Shown here: positions 10,516-21,683 of the stretch, piece by piece | How the letters are laid out: the number at the start of each line of letters is the position of its first letter | Position numbering within the stretch: the stretch's first letter is position 1 | Assembly: GCF_000708205.1 (NCBI RefSeq) | Contig: NW_014575560.1 | Span: 1,183,113-1,247,112 of the forward strand | From: Mixia osmundae IAM 14324 | Taxonomy: Eukaryota > Basidiomycota > Mixiomycetes > Mixiales > Mixiaceae | Reading direction: 5' to 3' | DNA length: 64,000 nt | The notes under the pieces: generated by a model | The model's database searches: none | What the model was told of the DNA's origin: nothing | Seen by the model: the letters and a program-made list of their open reading frames with translations, nothing else | Program-made: the position numbers and the translations under genes

Positions 10516-12345
10516 CTAGGTAAAATCATACCCAGCTCCGTCTAACGATGCCCAGGATCGCAAATAGTGAGCCGCAGGATGCCTTGCACCGGTATCTCTT
10601 GCAAGCATGTTTGCGATGACATTGCTGCTCAATTCGTCAAAGTCGTTGTCAACGGCATCGTACCCGTTCAGGTCTTCACCATCGTCATCGTCATCGAACG
10701 GACCATAGTAGCCCATGTAGTCCTGGTCCTGGTCCTCGTCTTCGTCCTCATCTTCATCGTCCTGATCATCCTCCTCCTCGTCTTCGTCATCGCCATCGCC
10801 ATCGTCGTCGTCATCGTCGTCCTCCGAGATCTGGCAATCGACTCCTCTCGCCAAGCAGAGCACCTCGAGCGATTCCAGCTCGGCGTCAGAGAAACCGGTG
10901 CCGGACAGCACCCAGAGCGCTTCCAGCTGCGGGAAGAAGCGTGTTTCGATGATTGGCTCAAATTGGTTGTATGCCATCTCTAACTCGCCGATCTCGAGGG
11001 AGCGCAAAGGCGAAGTTCGGAACCGCTGTATGAATTGGACACCGGCGTCTGCAGAGCCAAGCGCGAGGAATTCAAGCTTGCCAAAATCAAACTCGGGCCC
11101 ATCATCTAGTCCTTGAGGCCCGGAAAGGTCCTCTAGGCCGTCGATGAGGTCGAGCTCGAGATGCTCTAGCGTCTCTTGGCAAAGCTTCAGCAGGGCCTCG
11201 AGCACGGTTCGATCGAGCGGCATGAACTGATAAAGTGTCAGATGGGTCAGCTTGGGGCGCCAGTCGGTCATTGATGGCGGCACGAGCACGGGCGAGCGGG
11301 CTTGGCGGACATTGATGAGTTCAAGATGCGTCAGACTTTCGAGTGACTGTACGTGGTCGAAGATGTTGTGGACACCGTCGGGTTGGCAGACAGTGTCATC
11401 AAAATCTTCGAGTCTGAGTCGTTTGATATGCTTATAGCGGTCGAAGACAGGTCGGAGCATGGAGAGACTCGGTCGCAAGGCTTCCCCGGCCTGGCGTGCC
11501 AATTCGTTGCAGTCGTCTATGAGCTCCAGCTCGAGCAGGTTGGACGCATCAGGCAGATGATCTGTGAATCTGTCCTTGCTGGTACGGTCAAGCGGAAGAT
11601 CGGTATCGAGGGAGGTGATCTTGTCGAAAAATCGAAACAAGACGATGGCGAGTGCCATTCGTCTGAAAGGCTCAAAGGTGTCAGGCTCGGTGTCTGCGAC
11701 GACGCCCTTGAGCGTGAGCATGGTCCTTGTCATGGCCATGCGGAGCGTTCGTGTGTACTGCGAGACCGAGGGCGCCAAGGCACTGATGAACGCGAGTATG
11801 TCCTGATTGGTAGCGGACGTGAAGTCGAGATGCATCCACTGCCAGGGTCTGCAGAGCTCGCGAAAAGTTTTGCAGGTCTGGGCCAGATGCCAGACGGAGG
11901 TGATGACGCAAAGCTTGCCGAGCTTGACGTGAGCGGGCATGACACGTCGCTCAATCTTTGAGTCGTCTGTCAGATCAGAGGCATCTTCCCAATCGTCGTT
12001 GCCCTCCTGACTATCTGATGATCCCTTTGCTTCCTCTGCAGTCGACGTAGCAGCGGTAGGCTCCATGCTGCATTGCCTGAGTGCTCTTTCTAGCTGGAAG
12101 CCTGCCTTGTCGCGGAGCGGGCGCTCTGTGATGCCGAGCTTCTGGCTCTGCGTGAGTATGCGCATCTCCTGATGTACCATCGTGACCGCATGGAGTGGCC
12201 CGACAGCGCCTAGCGTGCGAGCATCTTCGAGTTCGAGTGCAAAGATGAGCTCGTCCATCGATGATTGATGCAGATGCTCCACGATCAAGGCCAGCAGCTC
12301 TGCCGGCAGACTCTTGATGGAGGCCCCGCCTTCTGATGCACTCAT
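10516..12345 (-). CDS. F-box-like protein with acidic tail, tandem paralogue 1
   Basis: An intronless ORF of 609 residues from the ATG at 12345. I prefer this start to an upstream one because MSASEGG-SLPAEL lines up with the start of the neighbouring paralogue. The N-terminus SLPAELLALIVEHLHQSS looks like an F-box, which would bind Skp1 in an SCF ubiquitin ligase. The middle (VWHLAQTCKTFRELCRPWQW, then Leu-rich segments such as LTHLELINV and LEHLELDLIDG) resembles the leucine-rich substrate region of basidiomycete F-box proteins. A run of about 60 Asp/Glu residues near the C-terminus is encoded at roughly 10670-10830. No specific target can be predicted. Confidence 0.8.
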   Translation of the reverse strand: MSASEGGASIKSLPAELLALIVEHLHQSSMDELIFALELEDARTLGAVGPLHAVTMVHQEMRILTQSQKLGITERPLRDKAGFQLERALRQCSMEPTAATSTAEEAKGSSDSQEGNDDWEDASDLTDDSKIERRVMPAHVKLGKLCVITSVWHLAQTCKTFRELCRPWQWMHLDFTSATNQDILAFISALAPSVSQYTRTLRMAMTRTMLTLKGVVADTEPDTFEPFRRMALAIVLFRFFDKITSLDTDLPLDRTSKDRFTDHLPDASNLLELELIDDCNELARQAGEALRPSLSMLRPVFDRYKHIKRLRLEDFDDTVCQPDGVHNIFDHVQSLESLTHLELINVRQARSPVLVPPSMTDWRPKLTHLTLYQFMPLDRTVLEALLKLCQETLEHLELDLIDGLEDLSGPQGLDDGPEFDFGKLEFLALGSADAGVQFIQRFRTSPLRSLEIGELEMAYNQFEPIIETRFFPQLEALWVLSGTGFSDAELESLEVLCLARGVDCQISEDDDDDDDGDGDDEDEEEDDQDDEDEDEDEDQDQDYMGYYGPFDDDDDGEDLNGYDAVDNDFDELSSNVIANMLARDTGARHPAAHYLRSWASLDGAGYDFT

Positions 12346-12535
12346 CTTGGAAGCTTGAACAAGGCGAGGTCCGACTGTAGCGACGAATGGTTGGCTCCGG
12401 CTTACGCGCTCACGGCCGTCGACTACTCCACGCCCAGGGCGCCACTCACGCGACAAGCTCACCCTTCAAGCGCTCTCGGGTACATCGTGGCTATATCGCG
12501 ATTCCCAATGCGTGCAATACAAATGAGTTGCATCT

Positions 12536-14305
12536 TCACCAGTCGAGATCATAGTCACCAACGTGGGGCAGGCCACCCCTGTCAAAGAATTGCCGCTCTC
12601 TGTGTCGCGCTAGCAGGATCGCAATAGCGTTGCTGCCAGAGATATCAAAGTCATCATTGCCTTCGTCGAACGCTACCGACTCTTCGTCCTCATCGTCGTC
12701 TGGAGCCACATCGTCAAGTGAACCCACGTCGTCGCCTGCGCTCGTTTCCTCCTCGTCATCCTCCAGGCCTTCGTCGATTTCACAGTCGATAGCCATCGCT
12801 TCGCAGAGCACTATGAGTGCCTGAAGATCCAGTTCGGTAAAGTCGGTATCGGGAAGGATCCAGAGCTTGCTCAGCTTTGGAAAGTATTTCGTCGCGATGA
12901 TGGGCTCGAACTCGCTATACGGCATGACGAGCTTACCGATCTCGAGTGATAGGAGAGGCGAAGCTTGAAAGCGCTTCAGGAACCGCACACCTGCAGCTGC
13001 CGAGCCAAGTGCGAGAAATTCGAGTCTCCTGAGACCGAAGGAGGGTCCCTCGTCCATGTCAGAGGGCGTGGCCAGGCTGCCTTGGTCATCGAGGAGGTCG
13101 AGCTCGAGGTGCTTCAAGGTGTCCTGAGAGATCCGCAGGAGATCTTCGAGAACGGCACGAGAGAGCGGAACAAACTGGTATAGCGTCAGATGGGTCAGCT
13201 TGGGGCGCCACACATAGTCTTGTGGCGCTCGTTGGTGTCGGGAGCAGGTCTGGCGGATACTTATCAATTCGAGATGCGTCAGGCTTTCGAGGTTCGCGAT
13301 CATTTCGAGTATGTGATGGTGCTCATCGCTCATGCCGACAAAGGCATCAAAATGCTCGAGCCTGAGCCGCTTCAGGTGGCTGTAGCGAGCGAAGACGGGC
13401 ACAAGATGCGAGTGGGCAGACGGGCCGGGCGGCTTGGCGTTCATGAGGTCTATCTGGTTGACATAGTCAAAGAGCTCGAGTTCACGTACGTCGGGCGCGT
13501 CGGGCAGATGGTCAGTGAAGTTGGCGACCGCACCGCCTCCAAGGGGGAGGTCGACATCGAGATGGGTGAGCTTGTCGAAAAATCGGAAGAGGACGACGGC
13601 AAGTGCCATCCTCCTGACAGGCTCGAATTCTTCCAGTCGATCGCTGGCAAGGACGCCCTTTGAAGCGAGCTGGATGCCGACCAGAGCGATACGGAAGGAG
13701 CGAGTGTACTGTGAGACAGAGGGTGCCAGGAAGCGGATGAAATCGAAGAGATCCCTGTTGGTGACGGATGTGAAGTCGAGATGGCACCACTGCCAGGGCC
13801 GGCAGATCTCGCGGAGAGTCCGGCAGGTCTGAGCGAGATGCCAGACGGGTGTGATGACGGACGCCTTTCCCAATGTGCAATGTGAGGCATGGCAGGCATG
13901 GCAGGGCAGCACGCGTCGCTCTGTCTCGCAGTTCGCAGAGGCAGCAGTGACGGGACCACCAGCGTCGTCGTCGTCGTCGTGCTCGCTGTCTGCTCGTCCA
14001 TCCCGGCCGTGGGCCGACTGACTGCTGTTGCGTGCTGCTAGCGCTCGTTCCAGCCTGAACCCGGCTTCATCGCCACCTAGCCGTTTTGTGAATCCAAGCC
14101 GCTGCAGGTTGGTCTGGATGCGCAGGTCCTCATGCACGGCAGTCTCTGCGTCGAGAGGTCTCGCTTTGCCGTGCTCACGAGCATCAGAGGAATCGAGAGC
14201 GAGCAAGAGCTCATTCATTGACGAATGGTGGAGGTACTGAGCGATCAGACCGAGCAATTCATTCGGTAGACTGTCGAGCGAGACTGGGCTTGCGTGATCG
14301 GCCAT
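12536..14305 (-). CDS. F-box-like protein with acidic tail, tandem paralogue 2
   Basis: An intronless 589-residue ORF in the same direction as the preceding paralogue and 190 bp upstream of it. The start at 14305 (MADHASPVS-SLPNELL) matches its sister in length. The two proteins align along their whole length; VWHLAQTCRTLREICRPWQW here equals VWHLAQTCKTFRELCRPWQW in the sister, and both have an acidic C-terminal stretch and LTHLTLYQF repeats. A likely role is substrate adaptor of an SCF ligase, inferred only from the F-box-like start and leucine-rich body. It is divergent from the SNT1-like gene across 174 bp. Confidence 0.8.
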   Translation of the reverse strand: MADHASPVSLDSLPNELLGLIAQYLHHSSMNELLLALDSSDAREHGKARPLDAETAVHEDLRIQTNLQRLGFTKRLGGDEAGFRLERALAARNSSQSAHGRDGRADSEHDDDDDAGGPVTAASANCETERRVLPCHACHASHCTLGKASVITPVWHLAQTCRTLREICRPWQWCHLDFTSVTNRDLFDFIRFLAPSVSQYTRSFRIALVGIQLASKGVLASDRLEEFEPVRRMALAVVLFRFFDKLTHLDVDLPLGGGAVANFTDHLPDAPDVRELELFDYVNQIDLMNAKPPGPSAHSHLVPVFARYSHLKRLRLEHFDAFVGMSDEHHHILEMIANLESLTHLELISIRQTCSRHQRAPQDYVWRPKLTHLTLYQFVPLSRAVLEDLLRISQDTLKHLELDLLDDQGSLATPSDMDEGPSFGLRRLEFLALGSAAAGVRFLKRFQASPLLSLEIGKLVMPYSEFEPIIATKYFPKLSKLWILPDTDFTELDLQALIVLCEAMAIDCEIDEGLEDDEEETSAGDDVGSLDDVAPDDDEDEESVAFDEGNDDFDISGSNAIAILLARHRERQFFDRGGLPHVGDYDLDW

Positions 14306-14479
14306 CTTGGCTCTAGCTCTGTCCAAGCTGAGCCCGTCTGAGCGATCAATCAGTCTGCCGGCATGTCGCTCGTCCTCGAATTTCTTCTTCTCAGCAATTT
14401 CGCGCAGAGCCAGCCAGTCGACCGGCGCCCGTGGCCATGAGACCGTAGACACTGCCTTCTCTGACCGCCGTGAAGGGCC

Positions 14480-17400
14480 ATGTACGGCCAAGCCTCTCGC
14501 TCTGCTGGCCCGCCCAGGCAGCGGGACCAACAGGATCGCTCGGAGCCTCCCCTGCGTCACTCGCTCGGGAACAGACCCCAGCAAGGCTACTACAGCAGCG
14601 CAGCCGGCCAGTCACCCTCCCCATCGGCTGCACACGCCTACCGTCAGCAACAGCAGGACAGCTATGGATACGCTCAAGATGCGCACTATGGCTCCCCTTC
14701 CCAGACCGCCGACTTGCGCTCATCTTACCCTGGCCATGCGAACTCGTCAAGGTCAGCCGTCGTGTGTCTCTGGCGGGGCAGGCTGGACGCTGACCATCTA
14801 TGATGATTGCGCGCGCAGGTATAGGTCAGCCAGCTGGTCAGCAGCCGCACCCTCGAGACCGAGCGCAAGCTACAGTCGACACCATCAAGCCGGCTACCCG
14901 CCCTCGAGTCAGCCGCTCAGCTATAGCTCTGCCCGAGAGCTTGCAGACCACCGAGCAGACTATGCCATCGATCATCCTGTTCACTCGCGTTCGCCCTCGA
15001 TGAACATGGGCCAGTCTCGCTCTGGCTCACGTTCGCCGCCTTACATGTCAAGAGCGCCAGACGTGTACCACGAGCCACGCTATGACACAAACAGACAAGC
15101 TGCCACGAGCCAGGCCGGCTTCATACGAGCCAAGCCTCCAGCAGGTGGCGGTCTCGCCCATGCCGCAGCCCTCGTCTCCAAATGGACCCAGAAATTTCAT
15201 GGTGCAAACGGGGCGCAACATGAACCAGCTTCGCCCTACACTCGCAGGGAGGATCAGGTCAGCTTGAGACCACAGGCAGATGACCATCCTGCCGATCGAT
15301 ACCTGCCAGCAAAGCAGTATCGCAACCATGCCATGTCGCCATCCAACAGCACCCCTATGCCCGCCTACAGCGGTCACGGTCACGCAGGCGCGTACACGCA
15401 TCGGGCGCAGCAGGCACAAGCGCAGGAAAACCTCCAAGCCAGCACGAACTCGCCCGAACATTCCCCCCAGCGCCCAGCCTACTCCCGCAAGAGGCGCTCC
15501 TCCTCTCTCGGCACTGCCGATGTAGATGGCCAGATGGCTGCAAGACACCCACAGGGAGATCACCGCTCTACGCAACAATTGCTCGATACGGACTCGAAAA
15601 TTGACTTGCTCGGTCCGAGTGAAGACACTTTTGCAGACGAAGATGGTGAGCTCATCGACGAGGCCGCAGACCGTACTTCTCGATCGCCAATCGTGCAGAC
15701 GCCATCACCCCGCGTCTTGACGGCGAAACTGCCAGCTGCTCAACAGAACAACCTCGCTGATGCGCCAATGGAGGATGAGCTCGTCGGCGCGCCTGAACCT
15801 GTCGTTCACAAGACGCTCGCACAGCTACTGCGCCTTTCCTTAACGAGCTCTCAAGTGCAGCAGCAAGAGGATGCAGTCGTCCAGTCTTTGCTAGCCTCCC
15901 AACGCGATTGCAGTGACCCTGCATCCGCACCTTATCACGCTATGCAGACAAGACCACCCCTGCAGCACGACATTGCAAATCTGCCGTTCATGAAGACTGA
16001 CAAGCAGGCTCATTACATCCTTCGTGATGCTCTGCTTGAGGGCCTCAGTCGGCGCATGCGGAGACGATGTCTACAGATCAACAGTCTGCGTGGCGATTAC
16101 AAGCAGCTCAACAAAAGCTGGAAGTCCCATTGCGTGCGTATGGAGAAGCACAAAGTCCCTCTGCAGAATACTCGCGGCAATCTAGTCGCTCCCGCGCTGG
16201 CATCTGCCGCTGTCGCGGACTCCGTGCCGAGCACAGTCGAAGCCGCACCGATTCTGGGCACACCCCTGTCAGCTGGCGGCAGAGCAAATCGACGCGCCAA
16301 TGCAGCCCTCTCGTCCAGTTTCGGCTATGGCGATGCGGCGCGCTCAGAAGCCGAATTTCTTGAGATCCTCGCCAGCCTCGAGCACGCTGATATGCGCGAT
16401 CCGACTTTGCGCGCCTCTCGTACGACAGCCGTGGTGCCCGACATGGCGCTTTCGTCAACAGAGATGGGCTTTCTCAGTCTAATTGATGAAAACGCTCTCG
16501 TCATTGATCCGATAGCTTTTTATGGTATCCGCGATCCTGGGCCAGTCTGGTCACCAGACGAGGAACGCATCTTCGCTCAAAACTACGCTGTCTTCCCCAA
16601 ACAGTTTGGCAAGATTGCCGCCTGCTTGCCGGACAAGACGACCCAGCAATGCGTTTTGTACTACTATCGAGCAAAGCGGTTCGTCGATTTTCGCGCGCTC
16701 ACTGATCGCCGAGCCAGGGACGGTCGTAAGCGCAAGCTAAAACGCAGGGATCGTGGTGCGACTACAAAAGGCACTTCTCTACTTGCTGGTCTGGGCCGTA
16801 GCCGAGCAGACGAGGAAGAGGACGAAGACTCACCGCCGCCCTCGCCCGAGGTGCGCAAAGAATCTGCTGCCAATATGCCTCTGCACGAGGCGCCGGCTGC
16901 AGCTGCTATGTTGCGCCGCGCGATCAAAGCTGCTGAAGAAGAGTCTCTTGCTGCCTTTAGCGAGGCACCATCCAGCACAACGGCAACCATCGAGAGCGGC
17001 GTGGCTGCAAAGGATGCAGGTATTGGCAAGAAGAGGCGTGGCAAGACCGCACGCAGCGACGTGGCTTCAAGTGCTGCAGAGCGGCTTAACAGCAAACGAA
17101 AAGGCCCAACTTCTTCGTACTGGTCCGTTGCCGAACGCAACGAGTTCTTGCGGCTGCTGGCAATACATGGCAAGAATTATAAGCGGATCGCTCTTGATAT
17201 CGAAAACAAGACTGCTGTGCAGTGCAAGAACGTCAGTATGCAATCCTGCGCGCGGAATCGTACTGATTTAGCATGCAGTTTTTTCAAAACAACTACAAGA
17301 AGCTCAATCTGCAGGAAATTGCAGACGAGGCGACGGGCGAAGAAGTCGATGACGGCGAGGCTCTCGACCTACAAGATGACACTGTCGAGGTGTGCACTCT

Positions 17401-18168
17401 CTCTCTGATCCTCTTGTCTGTCTAAGCCGATGCAATGGGCAGATGTCGACAGAGCAGACGACGCCGCGGGAGGGGCTTGACACCGGACCGCAGACCGGGT
17501 ACTTTGAGAGCCACGCACCTCGGCAGCTGCGCGATCTGCTTAATGATGCCGAGGATCAGGCGCCGAATCAGAGCTCTGCTGGCTGGTTCGGAGATGATGG
17601 CGATAGCGTTGCTACGGAGGAGGATGATCAACAAGAACGAGCCGAGCGTGTGCGAGATGAGCGGCTTGCTCAGCAGCAGCAGCAGCAGCAGCAGCCGCCC
17701 CATCAGCGACAGCAGATGCATGTGCAAGCTCCGTACCATCGACAGGAGCCAGTGCGGACGCAGTCGTATCAGCACCCGCCCTACCAGTTGGGACAGGAAC
17801 GCGAATACGAAGCCAGCCTGCACGCGCAGCAGACAGCTTACCAACGTCGATCTGGTCAATATGATGCGTACGATCGTGACATGCCCTGGCCAGCGAGCAG
17901 ACCATCGTCACAGATGCCAGGCTGGCAAGGCTATGGTCGTGCCCAAATGTACGAGCGGCCTCCTGCGCCGTACGAATCTCCCAGGTGGTCAGGACGAGCA
18001 GATCAGCCGCCAGCTGGTTACTATGACAGAAAGCCCGCCTACCCTAGTGAGCCTCTACCGCCGCCCGCGCGTCATCAACAGCAGACACAACATCACCAGC
18101 ACCACCAACAGCATGATCACCACCAACACCAGCAACAAGCGCGATATAGCGATCGGTCTTACTACTGA
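14480..18168 (+). CDS. SNT1: SANT/Myb-domain corepressor, Snt1/N-CoR-like
   Basis: A probable scaffold of a Set3/N-CoR-type histone deacetylase complex. Four exons (introns 14752-14818, 17232-17278, 17390-17442) encode 1,173 residues. The first half is disordered (Ser, Pro, Gln). A conserved segment follows (DIANLPFMKTDKQAHYILRD). Two SANT domains come next: WSPDEERIFAQNYAVFPKQF with KIAACLPDKTTQQC, and YWSVAERNEFLRLLAIHGKN with NKTAVQCKNFFQNNY. The second is completed only by intron 17232-17278. The C-terminus carries a CAG-encoded polyglutamine run and a His/Gln-rich end. The two-SANT layout is what I base the name on; an unrelated two-SANT regulator is possible. Confidence 0.82.
17671..17694 (+). 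repeat. SNT1: CAG repeat encoding polyglutamine in SNT1-like gene
   Basis: Eight uninterrupted CAG codons lie in the last exon of the SNT1-like gene, in a region coding for a Gln/His-rich disordered tail. Pure CAG tracts are slippage-prone, so length variation between isolates is expected. Confidence 0.9.
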
Positions 18169-18235
18169 GCGTTGTAGTGTGATTATGCAATAAGATCGTA
18201 TGTGATGTCACATCAAGGCTGGTGTACATGTGGAA

Positions 18236-19122
18236 TCAACGCATAGCTGTTGGTTGTTGTGTTGCAGGCTGGGCCGCCCGTGCCGGTGTTGGCGCTGGCT
18301 GAGCTGGATATGTCTGTGCTGCGTGAGAAGGGGCTGCAAGATCGGCTGAAGTGGCATGTGATTCGTGAGCGCGATCGCCAGCGGGTGATCCGTCGCTGTG
18401 AGTCGCCTTATTGGCGGTCCACCACGAGGATTTCTTGGAAGCGCCGCCGGGCGCTTTGGCTTCCTGGACTGTCTGCTGAGCAGCTGCCTGATTGTGCTCA
18501 TGGCCTGCTGCCGCACCGCTAGGCAGAGATCATCAGCACTTCGTCCAGACGGACTGGTAGGAGACATACCCTTTGGCAGCGCGCTTGATGAGGAACTCTT
18601 CAAAAAGAAAGGCGTTTCTTGAGTTAGGCTTCCAAGCCGCATAGGCGATGTCGCCGACGATGGGTACGATGCCGATGCCTGTCGCGACAGCCTGATTGAA
18701 CAGCATGTGCTGCTTGAGTGAGTTGGGCAGATCGCATTTTGTGGCAGGCTTGATGACGAGATAGTAGGACAGGCTGAGGTCAGCGACGTCGCCGACGACT
18801 GGGATGAGGCCAAGAATGGCAGTGTAGCCGAACCTGAAGCCGCAGAGACTGAATCCACGATCGAGTCGCCGAGCTCGACGTCTGATCTTGCCCTGCAAAG
18901 GCTCAATGGTATCGGCCGTAGAACGTCAATAGTACAGTGTGGAGAGCGTACGAGTATCTTTTGCTCCTGTTTGGTCAGACCCTCGGGCATTGGACGGTTG
19001 CGCCTCTTCTGCTTGCCCTTTGCGTTCGTATAGGTCTCATATCGGGGATCTGCAGGCTCGGCCGTCTTGAGATGATCGCCGAGTACCTTGCGCCCGATTT
19101 TGGTCGCTAGCGTGGATGCCAT
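18236..19122 (-). CDS. DUF4112 family membrane protein
   Basis: Three exons (19122-18952, 18892-18570, 18518-18236) encode 258 residues. Residues about 60-150 match DUF4112: an RRRARRLDRGF start, a FGYTAILGLIPVVGDVADL hairpin and a second IGIVPIVGDIAYAAWKPN segment, two membrane-associated GDxxD-like loops. The N-terminus is basic and the last 90 residues are Ala/Gln/Pro-rich and disordered. The role of DUF4112 is unknown; it occurs widely in fungi and bacteria. The last intron (18519-18569, donor GTATGT) has to be removed to reach this C-terminus; otherwise translation stops at 18533. It converges on SNT1, 67 bp apart. Confidence 0.85.
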
Positions 19123-19336
19123 GCCTGACTGACACTACGGCAGCGCACTTCGATGGCTATGGATCGTGTCTGCGTTGCTACAAAGGCACTGTCTTGCAGA
19201 GAGAAGCGATTGATGACACAGCCCGGCGCACGGCACGTTGATTTGACGCGATGTCGATGACGCGCTTTGAATTTCCTGAAATCCTCGTCCGCCTGACCGA
19301 GTCGCCTGACCAGCCGGCCAGCGCTTGCAGCTCACA

Positions 19337-21621
19337 ATGTCGGGCAGCAGCTCGGCGGTACGTCCCGGAGCCGCCGGAGGTGAATCTTCTAGCTCTATAC
19401 AACGCGCTGCGGCGGGCCTGTTCAAGCGGAAGAGGCCAACGGGATGGCGGATACCGTCGTCTGCTAACAATGCCAATGGCACGGCGGAAGTCAAGGCGAA
19501 GCTCAAAGCCCTTGACGGCGGTAAAGTCAGATTGGATGCACCCGGGACACCCTGGCATGAACTCGACCTCTCCGAATCTTTCTTAGCAGACCTCCAGAAC
19601 ACCACCCGCCGTCAGCAATCGTGGTTCTACAAACGACGACTCTTCTTCCTCTTCGGCGGACTCCTCGGCGGTTTTGCCGGCTGGCTCTTCACCGGAGGCC
19701 CTTCCAACATGCTCTCGGGACTCGACTTTGGCGATCTGAGCATGTCACTCGGCGAACTGAGGAGTATCTCTGACCTCGCCGGCAATTTTGGTATCAACTT
19801 TGCCAATCTCACAGAATCCTTCACCGCCCCCGCTTGGCTACAGTCGAGAGACTTCAAGGTCGGCAGACAGGCCAGAGATGCAGGACTGACCAAAGAACAC
19901 GCTGTCATGTTTGTGCCTGGCATCGTCTCATCCGGTCTCGAGTCTTGGACAGACTCCGAGGAGCATGCACCTTGGTTCCGGAAGAGGATATGGGGGACCA
20001 CCTCCATGGTCCGCGCCATCATCACACAGAAGAAGGAATGGTTACGCGCACTCACCCTCGATCCCGTCACAGGCCTTGACGGGCCGGGCGTCAAGGTCAG
20101 GAGCGCACAAGGCCTCGACGCTGCCGCCTTCTTCGTGACCGGCTACTGGATCTGGTCAAAGATCATCGAGAACCTCTCTGTGCTCGGCTATGATCACAAC
20201 GACATGCACATGGCTGCCTTTGACTGGCGACTGTCCTACGGCAATCTGCAAGTCCGAGACAAGCTGTTCTCTCGCATGAAGATGGCCATCGAGCACAACA
20301 AGCTCATGCTAGACAAAAAGACTGTACTCATCGGACACAGCATGGGCTCCCAGGTCGTCCTTTACTTCTTGAAATGGGTCGAAGCGGAAGGCTACGGCAA
20401 CGGCGGGGATAAGTGGGTCGAGGACCATATCGCAGCCTTTGTCAACGTCGCAGGAACGATGCTTGGCGTGCCAAAGGCTATGTCAGCTTTACTCAGTGGT
20501 GAGATGCGCGATACCGTAGAGCTGCCTCCTGCTGGTGTCTACCTCCTCGAAAAGGTACTGCTCGCTTGCATATACACGTGGGCGACGTTTCTGAGTCTAC
20601 TATCTAGTTCTTCAGCCGTAGGGAACGAGTGAGACTATTTCGATCATGGGCTGGCGCATCGTCTATGCTCATCAAAGGCGGTAATGCGGTCTGGGGTACG
20701 TCATCGGTCTGCGTCTCACGTCCAATACAGGCTGATCTATGCTCAGGCGATACCGATGGAGCGCCTGATGATCCTGAAAACGCGACGCTCTCGAATGCGT
20801 ACATCTATTCCTTCAAGCAAGACGCCAAATCAGAGCTCAGTCACGAAAACGTCCGCCCCAACTTGACACTAGACGCCGCAATGACTTATCTGTTGCAACA
20901 TTCGCCCGATTCCTATCAAAAGATGCTTGCCTCTAACTATTCGTTCGGACTCGAGCGAGATGTAGAACAGATCAAACGCAACGATAGAGATCCGCGCACG
21001 TGGTCTAATCCGCTCGAGGTGCGCTTGCCGAACGCACCTTCAATGTCGATCTACTGCCTCTATGGCTGGGGCAAACCGACCGAACGAGGCTACTTCTACA
21101 AAGCCGGACCATTAGAGGCAGGCGAGGAGCTTGGTACAGCCGCATGCACGGAGCCCGGTGGTAGCTGTGCAGTCGAAGACAGCAACATGACGTCCAGCAG
21201 TCCCGTGCAGCTCCCGACTCGGCAGCGGGTCTACATAGATAATGCCGTCAATCTGGAAAGCACAAGACCGCAAGTAAAGAGCGGCGTCCTGAACGGCGAA
21301 GGCGACGGCACGGTCTCGTTGCTATCGCTCGGTGCCATGTGTGTGGATGGCTGGAAGCGCGATCGCTACAATCCTGCCAGGATCCCGGTCACGACGCATG
21401 AAATCTTGCACAACCCAGAGCCTTTCGACCCTAGAGGAGGCGCGGGTACGGGCGATCACATTGACATTCTCGGCTCAAACGAGCTGAATAGGGCCATACT
21501 GCGCGTCGCTGCTGGGCAGGGCGAGCTTGTGAAAGACAAGCTCATCTCGCCCATCGTCAAATACGCTGCCAAGATCAAGTGGGATGCGCCCACTGATCCA
21601 ATGAAGGAGCGCGTCGGCTAA
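19337..21621 (+). CDS. LRO1: Phospholipid:diacylglycerol acyltransferase (Lro1/PDAT)
   Basis: An ER enzyme that makes triacylglycerol by moving an acyl group from a phospholipid to diacylglycerol. Three exons (introns 20555-20607, 20696-20746) encode 726 residues. A single membrane anchor lies near residue 100 (LFFLFGGLLGGFAGWLF) after a basic cytosolic end. The lumenal LCAT-type domain has the lipase nucleophile in GHSMGSQVVLYF, the region AFDWRLSYGNLQ, the acid residue in GEGDGTVSLLSLG and the His in GDHIDILG. These make the Ser-Asp-His triad. The start is the first ATG in frame before the basic N-terminus. Intron 2 joins NAVWG to DTDGAP as in homologues. Confidence 0.94.
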
Positions 21622-21683
21622 TCGCTGTACATGATGCCCACCATTGATGCTTGTACATAGATGCACCTCACTTATCAGACCGG

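Noticed and set aside
10254-10523. An 89-codon ORF overlapping the VPS5 stop codon
   Set aside because: It overlaps the ends of both VPS5 and the F-box-like gene, shows no family, and VPS5 already ends where homologues end.
14307-14818. Long ORF extending upstream of SNT1 exon 2 in the same frame
   Set aside because: Its start abuts the divergent F-box gene; the spliced model from 14480 gives a cleaner N-terminus and proper intron.
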